From: an uncultured Clostridia bacterium
Lineage (GTDB): Bacteria; Bacillota; Clostridia; Lachnospirales; Bianqueaceae
Assembly: GCA_937892735.1 (NCBI GenBank)
Contig: CALBGL010000017.1
Span: forward strand, 1-43,022
Reading direction: 5' to 3'
Length of the DNA stretch: 43,022 bases
Position 1 is the stretch's first letter, and the number at the start of each line of letters is the position of its first letter. Shown in pieces: positions 26,891-34,238 of this stretch. A model generated the notes under the pieces. It was not told the DNA's origin. It was given only the letters and a program-made list of their open reading frames with translations, and did not search any database. The position numbers and the translations under genes are program-made.

Positions 26891-27373
26891 TTATTCGTTT
26901 AACTCCTTCATCACATGCTGGATCAGCTCATAAGAAAAACCATGCGTTTGCAAATACGCGCCCATACGCCTACAGGCTTCCGGATCGGAAGGATCCGAAA
27001 GCCTGTGCGTCACCAGCCACCGGATCGTCTCTTCCTCCGACGGCGCCTCTTCTTCCATCAGCTGGTCGATGATTTCCCGACCAACGCCTTTCTGCAGAAG
27101 ATCATAACGAATCCGCCTACGGCTGCGATGCTTTAGCGAAGAGGCATCCCGAATATAACACCGTACATACTCCTCATCATCTGCAAAACCATAGTTTTCC
27201 GCAAAACTCGTCAGTTCTTCCGCCATTTCCTTGGAACATCCCAGTTTCTCCAGATATTCCTGAATCTCCCATGATGTACGTCTGCGGCTCAGATATTGGA
27301 GCATACGATTCTTATAGTATTCCTTCTGTTCCTCTGGCGTCTTCTGCGAGAGATCTATCTTTTTCTTCCTCAC
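26891..27373 (-). CDS. recX: Regulatory protein RecX
   Basis: RecX binds RecA filaments and limits RecA activity. The 160-residue product has the three-helix repeat organisation typical of RecX: LQYLSRRRTSWEIQEYLEKLGCSKEMAEELTSF, then YGFADDEEYVRCYIRDASSLKHRSRRRIRYDLLQKGV, then the C-terminal repeat with SDPEACRRMGAYLQTHGFSYELI. The start overlaps the recA stop by 4 nt, the standard arrangement. Confidence 0.92.
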   Translation of the reverse strand: MRKKKIDLSQKTPEEQKEYYKNRMLQYLSRRRTSWEIQEYLEKLGCSKEMAEELTSFAENYGFADDEEYVRCYIRDASSLKHRSRRRIRYDLLQKGVGREIIDQLMEEEAPSEEETIRWLVTHRLSDPSDPEACRRMGAYLQTHGFSYELIQHVMKELNE

Positions 27374-28434
27374 TCATCCATCTCCAGTTGTCCTGACTGC
27401 GTCGTTGTCGCTTCGGGTGTCTCCGGTACGGCTTCCGCACTCATGCCATGTTTCTGCCGAATGATACCCTCTATCTCCGCCATCAGCGCAGGATTTTCTT
27501 CCAGATACTTCTTCGCGTTCTCACGTCCCTGGCCCAGGCGCTGTTCCCCATAATAGAACCAGGCTCCGCTCTTGCTCGCCACACCTTCCTTAATGGCCAA
27601 GTCCAAAAGATCTCCGCTTCTGGATATGCCCTTGCCGTACATGATATCAAACTCCGCCTCTTTAAAGGGCGGTGCTACCTTGTTTTTCACAATCTTCACT
27701 CGAACATGGTTTCCGATAAACTCGTTATTGGCTTTCAGAGTCTCCGTGCGCCGTACATCCATTCGTACCGAGGCATAGAACTTCAGGGCACGGCCTCCCG
27801 TCGTGACCTCCGGGTTGCCAAACATCACACCCACCTTCTCACGCAGCTGGTTGATGAAAACCACCACGCACCCGGACTTATTGATACTGCCCGTCAGTTT
27901 GCGCAATGCCTGACTCATCAGTCTGGCGTGAAGACCGACGTGGGAATCTCCCATTTCGCCGTCGATCTCGGCCTTTGGTACCAGAGCAGCCACAGAGTCA
28001 ATGACGATAATATCGATCGCACCAGAACGCACCATCGTCTCGGCAATCTCCAACGCCTGTTCTCCGTTATCCGGCTGCGAAATATACAGGTTATCCACAT
28101 CAACTCCCAGGTTCTTCGCATATTCCGGATCCAGTGCATGTTCCGCATCCACAAAACCGGCGATTCCGCCCCGCTTCTGCGCTTCTGCCACCATATGCAG
28201 CGCTACCGTTGTCTTACCGCTGGACTCCGGTCCATAGATCTCTATGATCCTGCCTCTGGGGACGCCGCCTACTCCCAATGCGATATCCAGACTCAGGGAT
28301 CCTGTGGGCAACGCCTCCACACTATGATCCGCCATGGATTCCCCGAGTTTCATGATCGCACCCTTTCCGTAGGACTTCTGGATATTCGCAATCGCGTCTT
28401 CCAGCGCTTTTGCTCTTTCATCCTTTTCCTGCAT
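27370..28434 (-). CDS. recA: Recombinase RecA
   Basis: RecA carries out strand exchange and stimulates LexA cleavage. All hallmarks are present: Walker A GPESSGKT (68-75), DAEHALDPEYA, the Walker B strand IIVIDSVAALVPK, loop L1 EIDGEMGDSHVGL, INQLREKVGVMFGNPEVTTGGRALKFYAS for loop L2, and an acidic Gln/Thr/Glu-rich C-terminal tail. 354 residues. AGGAG lies close upstream of the ATG. It follows cinA by 63 nt, and I did not see a CGAAC-N4-GTTCG type LexA box in that gap, so SOS control is either absent or acts further upstream. Confidence 0.98.
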   Translation of the reverse strand: MQEKDERAKALEDAIANIQKSYGKGAIMKLGESMADHSVEALPTGSLSLDIALGVGGVPRGRIIEIYGPESSGKTTVALHMVAEAQKRGGIAGFVDAEHALDPEYAKNLGVDVDNLYISQPDNGEQALEIAETMVRSGAIDIIVIDSVAALVPKAEIDGEMGDSHVGLHARLMSQALRKLTGSINKSGCVVVFINQLREKVGVMFGNPEVTTGGRALKFYASVRMDVRRTETLKANNEFIGNHVRVKIVKNKVAPPFKEAEFDIMYGKGISRSGDLLDLAIKEGVASKSGAWFYYGEQRLGQGRENAKKYLEENPALMAEIEGIIRQKHGMSAEAVPETPEATTTQSGQLEMDE

Positions 28435-28497
28435 CTGTTCCTCTCCTCCCTTTCTTAGGTTTTCCCCTTCTACTTTATATAATCGCTCTTTTGAAAC

Positions 28498-29781
28498 TTA
28501 TTGGCTGGTTTTCTGCGAGAATTTTTCAATCATTTTCATACGCAATCCGTTGAGTCCGCGAACCACCGCGTTCTCCCGGTTTCCTCTGCGCGATTTCTGG
28601 AATCGGCACTCTTCATAAGATACCTCTCCATCTAAATAATAGCCTATATAGACAAGTCCTACCGGTTTCTCCGGCTGCCCGTCATGGGCTGGCACGGCTC
28701 CCGTCGGTCCCGCGATTCCCGTAATGGAAATCGCCGCCTGCGCTCCTGCGCATTCTGCTGCCCCTTGGGCCATCTCCATGGCCGTCTGAGAACTGACCGC
28801 CCCATAGGTCTGCAAAGTGTCATGGCTGACTCCCAAAAGCTCTTCCTTAGCCTCATTCGAATATGTAATGAACCCTTCTTTCAGGACTCGCGACGCCCCC
28901 GGGTAATCCACCAGTCTCGCGGCCAGAAGTCCGCCGGTACAAGATTCCGCCGTAGTGATGGAATATCTAAGCTCCGCCAAACGCTCGATCAACACGCCTT
29001 CCAGCGTATCCTCATCCGCACCGAACACGAAATCACCAAACTGCGCTCGAATCTCTGCTTCCACCGGCGCAATCAAGGCACTGGCTTCTTCTTCACTCTT
29101 TGCTTTCGCCGTGATCCTCAGATCCACCATTCCCGTCTTCGCATAGGGCGCCAACGTCGGATTGGTCAATTCATCCATACGTGATTTCAGACGGTATTCT
29201 ACCGCAGATTCCCCGATACCGCACAGATGCAGCGTGCGCGATACCAGCTTCTGCTCGCTCTTCTGCCGCAAATAAGGATGCACCTGCTCATCGAACATCG
29301 GCTTCATCTCCGAAGGCGGTCCCGGCAGCATGATCAGGATCCTTCCGTTTCCTTCCAGGATAAATCCCGGCGCCGTACCATTCTGATTATACAACGGAAT
29401 CGCGCCTTCTGGCAGATCCGCCTGTTTCAGATTGTTCGGCGTCATCGTTCGTCCGGAATGCTCCATCATCTGCCGCATATCTGCCAGCGCCTTTTCATCC
29501 CGCACCAACTTACGTCCAAAGTAATGCGCTGCGGTTTCCTTGGAAAGATCATCCGTCGTGGGGCCTAGTCCGCCAGTCGTGATCACGATATCCGCTCTGA
29601 CAAAACTCTCGGTCAATGCCTTTTCCAAGCGCTCGGGATTATCTCCCACCACCTCCTGATGATACACTAGGATCCCCAGCGCAGCCAACTCCTGCGAAAG
29701 ATAGGCTGCATTCGTATTCACAATATTCCCCAATAAAATCTCCGTCCCAATGGACAAGATCTCTGCTCGCAATTCTTTCAT
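28498..29781 (-). CDS. cinA: CinA: nicotinamide-nucleotide amidohydrolase / competence-damage protein
   Basis: The two-domain protein of 427 residues has an N-terminal MoaB/MogA-like domain (EILSIGTEILLGNIVNTNAAYLSQELAALG, TTGGLGPTTDDLSKE) and a C-terminal PncC-type amidohydrolase domain (TTAESCTGGLLAARLVDYPGAS, GITGIAGPTGA-like motif ISITGIAGPTGA). It recycles nicotinamide mononucleotide and is linked to pyridine nucleotide repair. The cinA-recA neighbourhood is common in Firmicutes. It begins 5 nt after pgsA, so cotranscription is likely. Confidence 0.95.
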   Translation of the reverse strand: MKELRAEILSIGTEILLGNIVNTNAAYLSQELAALGILVYHQEVVGDNPERLEKALTESFVRADIVITTGGLGPTTDDLSKETAAHYFGRKLVRDEKALADMRQMMEHSGRTMTPNNLKQADLPEGAIPLYNQNGTAPGFILEGNGRILIMLPGPPSEMKPMFDEQVHPYLRQKSEQKLVSRTLHLCGIGESAVEYRLKSRMDELTNPTLAPYAKTGMVDLRITAKAKSEEEASALIAPVEAEIRAQFGDFVFGADEDTLEGVLIERLAELRYSITTAESCTGGLLAARLVDYPGASRVLKEGFITYSNEAKEELLGVSHDTLQTYGAVSSQTAMEMAQGAAECAGAQAAISITGIAGPTGAVPAHDGQPEKPVGLVYIGYYLDGEVSYEECRFQKSRRGNRENAVVRGLNGLRMKMIEKFSQKTSQ

Positions 29782-29786
29782 CTTTC

Positions 29787-30332
29787 TTATGCCTTCTTTT
29801 CTGTCAACACCTTACGGTTATTCCAAATATAATCTACCAGAGAAACGATGGTCAAAAGTACAGACAACACCACAAAAATCTGGATCAAAACCTGATACCA
29901 GCCCCAGTCGAAATTCAAAATCATCAGCAATACCATGACCATCTGTGCGACCGTCTTGAGTTTTCCCCAAATCCCCGCCGCAATGACGATCCCACTGGAT
30001 GCTGCCACAAGACGAAATCCACTGATGATAAATTCTCTGGCCACGATAATGATCAGGATCCATCCTGCCAACTGACCATTTTCCACAAAACAGATCAGTG
30101 CGGAAATCACCAGCAGCTTGTCCGCCAGCGGATCCATAAATTTACCGAAATTGGTAATCAGGTTGCGTTCTCTGGCCAGCTTTCCGTCCAGATGATCCGT
30201 ATAGGATGCAGCCGCAAACAGAATAAAGGCCAGATATCGGTTCCATGGTTCCGGCACCAGCGTAAATACCAGGACATATATCGGTACCATGATCATACGT
30301 AGTACTGTCAGCTTATTCGCGATGTTCCACAT
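29787..30332 (-). CDS. pgsA: CDP-diacylglycerol-glycerol-3-phosphate 3-phosphatidyltransferase
   Basis: This integral membrane enzyme makes phosphatidylglycerol phosphate, the first committed step to phosphatidylglycerol and cardiolipin. The CDP-alcohol phosphotransferase motif D-x2-D-G-x2-A-R-x8-G-x3-D-x3-D is complete in DHLDGKLAR...NFGKFMDPLADK. The N-terminus NIANKLTVLRMIMVPIYV is typical of PgsA. 181 residues, normal. The start lies inside the 3-prime end of rimO (20-nt overlap), with GGGAG about 9 nt upstream. Confidence 0.94.
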   Translation of the reverse strand: MWNIANKLTVLRMIMVPIYVLVFTLVPEPWNRYLAFILFAAASYTDHLDGKLARERNLITNFGKFMDPLADKLLVISALICFVENGQLAGWILIIIVAREFIISGFRLVAASSGIVIAAGIWGKLKTVAQMVMVLLMILNFDWGWYQVLIQIFVVLSVLLTIVSLVDYIWNNRKVLTEKKA

Positions 30333-31677
30333 CTACATCCACTCCCATCAAGTCATATTCATAGGCTCCCACGACCTCTGCCTGCGTAAAGTCTCCAGAC
30401 ATATACGATATTGGCGAAGTAAGAAACAAAAATCCGTCGATCTCCGGCGCATCCCGATATGTCCGGGCCGAATATACCAGACTATCTTCTCCTCCTTCTC
30501 CCGGAATCTGTCCCTCGATCATCACTTCCATCTGGCAGCCTACCATCTCCTGCGACCGCTCCGAACTGATTTTCTGCTGTAGTTCCATTAACAGATCCTT
30601 CCTGCGCACTTTCTCCTCTTCCGGAATCTGATCCGGCATACGCGCCGCCGGCGTATCTTCTTCCTGGGAGTACGCGAAGACACCCAATCGATCAAACCGA
30701 ACTTCCTGTACAAACTCGTACAGTTCCCTAAAATCTTCTTCCGTCTCTCCTGGAAATCCTGCGATCAGCGTAGTGCGCAGTGCAATGTCCGGAATCCTTT
30801 CTCGAAGTTTTTTAATCAGCTGCAGGATCTGTGCCTTCGTATGATGGCGTCCCATTCTCTTCAGCACGCCATCTGCACAATGCTGAATCGGCATGTCCAC
30901 ATAGTGAAGTATCTTGGGTTCCTCCGCGATGGTTTCCATCAATTCTTCCGTAATATCCTCTGGATAGCAATATAAAAGCCGGATCCAGTGGATACCCTCT
31001 ACCTGCGCAATCTTCCGAAGAAGTTCCGACAAATGGCTCTTGCCATCCCAATCTTTTCCATACTTTGTGATATCCTGCGCTACAATCATAAGTTCGCGTA
31101 CGCCCTCTGCCGCCATATCCTGTACTTCCCGCAGAATATCCTCCGATTTTCGGCTCCGAAACACACCCCGCAATCTGGGAATGACACAATACGTACAGTG
31201 ATTGTCGCAGCCTTCCGCGATCTTCACATATCCATAATACCCCGGTGTCGTCAGGATCCGCTTCCGATACGCCAGATCCCTCTTCGAGGCATCCAATAGG
31301 CATTTCACCTGTCTCTTCCCTGCCAGAAGTGCTTCTACCACATCCACGATCTGCTCATAACTTCCGGTTCCCACCACGGCATCGACTTCCGGCAACTCCT
31401 GAAAAATCTCATCCGCATAACGCCCAGCCAGACATCCCACTGCAATCAACGCCTTGAGCGCTCCGGTCTCTTTATACTCTCCCATCTCGATCAGCGTCTG
31501 GATGCTTTCTTCTTTGGCATCCTGAATGAACCCACAAGTATTGACGACAATGACTTCCGCCTGATCTTCCTCTTTTATGATCTCATATCCCTTTTCCGCC
31601 AGCAGCTCTATCATGATCTCCGAGTCCACTGTATTTTTATCGCACCCCAGAGAAACAAACGCGATTTTCGTACTCAC
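30313..31677 (-). CDS. rimO: Ribosomal protein S12 methylthiotransferase RimO
   Basis: RimO is a radical SAM enzyme adding a methylthio group to Asp in protein S12. It has the N-terminal UPF0004 domain (FVSLGCDKNTVDSEIM, VNTCGFIQDAKEESI, AVGCLAGRYADEI; three Cys for the auxiliary cluster), the radical SAM motif CDNHCTYC, and a C-terminal TRAM domain. SLGC-KN-V-SE is the RimO rather than MiaB signature. The best start is GTG at 31675-31677, with AAGGAG 6 nt upstream overlapping the folD stop codon; ATGs further upstream lie inside folD and lack a ribosome binding site. About 454 residues. It overlaps pgsA by 20 nt. Confidence 0.93.
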   Translation of the reverse strand: MSTKIAFVSLGCDKNTVDSEIMIELLAEKGYEIIKEEDQAEVIVVNTCGFIQDAKEESIQTLIEMGEYKETGALKALIAVGCLAGRYADEIFQELPEVDAVVGTGSYEQIVDVVEALLAGKRQVKCLLDASKRDLAYRKRILTTPGYYGYVKIAEGCDNHCTYCVIPRLRGVFRSRKSEDILREVQDMAAEGVRELMIVAQDITKYGKDWDGKSHLSELLRKIAQVEGIHWIRLLYCYPEDITEELMETIAEEPKILHYVDMPIQHCADGVLKRMGRHHTKAQILQLIKKLRERIPDIALRTTLIAGFPGETEEDFRELYEFVQEVRFDRLGVFAYSQEEDTPAARMPDQIPEEEKVRRKDLLMELQQKISSERSQEMVGCQMEVMIEGQIPGEGGEDSLVYSARTYRDAPEIDGFLFLTSPISYMSGDFTQAEVVGAYEYDLMGVDVDVEHRE

Positions 31678-31687
31678 TTTTTTCTCC

Positions 31688-32545
31688 TTATTTTTCATGC
31701 TGCTGCTCATAAGCACGCAGCGTGTTATATAGCAGCATGGCGATCGTCATAGGACCCACACCGCCCGGTACCGGCGTGATATAAGAAGCAATGCCCTGGC
31801 AGCTTGATGTGTCCACATCCCCGCAGATTCCTTCTTCGCTTCGGTGAATTCCCACATCCACGATCACCACACCCTCCTTGAACTGACTGCCGCTGAAAAA
31901 CTTGGGCTTACCAATCGCGGATACGAAAATATCCGCCTGTCTGAGGATCTCATCCATATTCTGCGTCTTAGAATGTAGCACCGTCACTGTTCCATTTTTG
32001 GCTAAAAGCATCCTCGCCATTGGTTTACCGACGATATTGCTGCGTCCTGCCACTACACAATATTTCCCGCTGATTTCGATACCGCTTCTTTCCAGAAGTT
32101 GAATCACACCAGCGGGTGTACAGCTTTCCAATGCGGTAGGATTGCCAATCGCCATTTTTCCGACATTCATAGGGTGAAATCCGTCCACATCCTTTGCCGG
32201 ATCGATGGCATCGAGTACCTTTTCTGCATCGAATCCCGCGGGCAGCGGCATCTGCACCAGAATCCCATTCACACCAGGATCCTGATTCAGTTCCTGAATT
32301 TTCTCCAGCAGTTCCTCTTCCCGGATATCCGCACGCATTGGAATCGTCTCCGACTCCATCTGAATCCAGCCGCAGGCTTTCGCCTTATTGCGGACATAAA
32401 TCTCGGAGGCCGGATCTTCTCCTACCAAGATCACGACCAATTTCGGAACCGGTTTCCCTGCTTCCTTAAGTGCCTTGATCTTTTCTTTCAGCTCTGCGCG
32501 AATCTCTCTTGCAATCTGCTTTCCATCAATCAGTTTCGTCTCCAT
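31688..32545 (-). CDS. folD: Methylenetetrahydrofolate dehydrogenase/cyclohydrolase FolD
   Basis: FolD interconverts 5,10-methylene-, methenyl- and 10-formyl-tetrahydrofolate. The family motifs are clear: DPASEIYVRNKAKACGWI with the catalytic Lys in VRNKxKA, GILVQMPLP, DAIDPAKDVDGFHPMNVGKM, VVAGRSNIVGKPMARMLL (NADP site) and ITPVPGGVGPMTIAMLL. 285 residues. AAGGAG precedes the ATG. It lies 13 nt after fhs, its direct partner in one-carbon metabolism. Confidence 0.97.
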   Translation of the reverse strand: METKLIDGKQIAREIRAELKEKIKALKEAGKPVPKLVVILVGEDPASEIYVRNKAKACGWIQMESETIPMRADIREEELLEKIQELNQDPGVNGILVQMPLPAGFDAEKVLDAIDPAKDVDGFHPMNVGKMAIGNPTALESCTPAGVIQLLERSGIEISGKYCVVAGRSNIVGKPMARMLLAKNGTVTVLHSKTQNMDEILRQADIFVSAIGKPKFFSGSQFKEGVVIVDVGIHRSEEGICGDVDTSSCQGIASYITPVPGGVGPMTIAMLLYNTLRAYEQQHEK

Positions 32546-32558
32546 GGTTCACTCCTTT

Positions 32559-34238
32559 TTAAAACAGTCCCGTAATCCGGCCCTGATCATCCACGTCAAT
32601 ACCTTCTGCCGCCGGATGTTTCGGCAGTCCCGGCATCGTCATGATATCTCCCGTCAACGCGACGACAAAACCGGCGCCGGCTGACAGATTCACCTGCCGT
32701 ACCTGAATCTTGAATCCCTTCGGTCTTCCCAGCTTCTTCGCCTGATCCGACAGCGAATACTGTGTTTTAGCCATACATACAGGACATTGTCCATAGCCCT
32801 GTTCCGTAAGCTTCTTCAGCTTCGTCCGCACACCAGCCGCATACGTGACACCATCGGCTCCGTAAATCTTCTTGGCGATGGTCTCAATCTTCTTCTCCAG
32901 CGGCATATCGTCAGGATACAGGGGATGATACTGCGTCTTCTTCTCCTTCATGGTCTCAAGAAGCTCCTCCGCCAGCGCCACACCGCCTTCCCCTCCTTTG
33001 GCCCATACCTCGGACAGGGCAAAGGAACATCCCATGGCACGGCAGCGCTTTTCTACGTAATCGATCTCCTCTTCACTATCCGTCACAAAGGAGTTGAGTG
33101 TTACCACAATCGGTACTCCATATTGCTGCAGCCCCTCGATATGTGCCTCTAGGTTTGCAAAACCAGCCTCCAGGGCTTCCATATTCGGCGTGCTCAGATT
33201 CTCCTTCGCCACGCCGCCATTATACTTCAATGCACGAATCGTGGCGACCAGAACCACCGCATCCGGTGCAAGCCCTGCCATACGACATTTGATGTCCATG
33301 AACTTCTCAGCACCCAGATCCGCACCGAAGCCCGCTTCCGTGATCACCACATCCGCCAGTTTCAGCGCATACTTCGTGGCACGCACGCTATTGCACCCAT
33401 GAGCGATATTCGCAAACGGCCCGCCATGAATGATACAGGGTGTATGTTCTAGCGTTTGCACCAGATTTGGACGAATGGCATCTTTCAGAATCGCTGTCAT
33501 CGCGCCGGCTGCCTTCAGATCCGCCACCGTCACGGGCTGATTTTCATAGGTATAGGCCACGATAATCCGGCTCAGTCTGGCCTTCAAATCGGTGAGATCC
33601 TCTGCCAGACATAGGATGGCCATGATCTCAGAAGCCACTGTAATCATAAATCCGTCTTCTCGCGGCACGCCCTGGGATTTACCGCCCAATCCCACGATCG
33701 TATTTCGCAGCGCTCTGTCATTGATATCCAGTACACGCTTCCAGCTCACCGTTCTGGGATCAATCCCCAGCTCATTTCCCTGCTGCAAGTGATTGTCCAA
33801 CATGGCGGACAGCAGATTATGCGCCGTGGTCACAGCATGAAAATCTCCTGTGAAGTGCAGATTGATATCTTCCATCGGAAGTACCTGCGCATAGCCCCCA
33901 CCGGTAGCGCCTCCCTTGAGTCCAAAGCATGGTCCTAGAGAAGGTTCTCTCAGCGCAATCACAGAAGAAACCCCCATCCGGCCCAGTGCCTCTCCCAATC
34001 CAATCGTCGTTGTCGTCTTTCCTTCTCCCGCAGGCGTCGGATTGATCGCCGTAACCAACACCAGTTTCCCATTGGGGCGATCCTGGATCCTCTCCCACAG
34101 TTCCTGGCTCAACTTGGCTTTATACTTACCATAGTTCTCCAGCTCTTCCGCTTCTATTCCCAATTTAGACGCGACCTGCGTAATCGGAACCATCTCCGCC
34201 TCCTGAGCGATCTCAATATCACTCTTGTAACTGCTCAT
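32559..34238 (-). CDS. fhs: Formate-tetrahydrofolate ligase
   Basis: This ligase activates formate onto tetrahydrofolate with ATP, the entry step to one-carbon units and to the methyl branch of the Wood-Ljungdahl pathway in acetogens. The P-loop is TPAGEGKTTTTIGLGEAL, followed by LREPSLGPCFGLKGGATGGGYAQVLPMEDINLHFTGD. About 559 residues, normal. GTG (34241) and ATG (34238) are adjacent; I took ATG, 9 nt from AAGGAG. The start overlaps the end of ftsK by 20 nt and the gene leads to folD. Confidence 0.97.
   Translation of the reverse strand: MSSYKSDIEIAQEAEMVPITQVASKLGIEAEELENYGKYKAKLSQELWERIQDRPNGKLVLVTAINPTPAGEGKTTTTIGLGEALGRMGVSSVIALREPSLGPCFGLKGGATGGGYAQVLPMEDINLHFTGDFHAVTTAHNLLSAMLDNHLQQGNELGIDPRTVSWKRVLDINDRALRNTIVGLGGKSQGVPREDGFMITVASEIMAILCLAEDLTDLKARLSRIIVAYTYENQPVTVADLKAAGAMTAILKDAIRPNLVQTLEHTPCIIHGGPFANIAHGCNSVRATKYALKLADVVITEAGFGADLGAEKFMDIKCRMAGLAPDAVVLVATIRALKYNGGVAKENLSTPNMEALEAGFANLEAHIEGLQQYGVPIVVTLNSFVTDSEEEIDYVEKRCRAMGCSFALSEVWAKGGEGGVALAEELLETMKEKKTQYHPLYPDDMPLEKKIETIAKKIYGADGVTYAAGVRTKLKKLTEQGYGQCPVCMAKTQYSLSDQAKKLGRPKGFKIQVRQVNLSAGAGFVVALTGDIMTMPGLPKHPAAEGIDVDDQGRITGLF

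Noticed and set aside
27448..28458. 336-codon frame antisense to recA
   Set aside because: A shadow of recA with no start signals of its own.
28435..28497. LexA (SOS) box before recA
   Set aside because: I looked for a CGAAC-N4-GTTCG-like dyad in the gap and did not find one.
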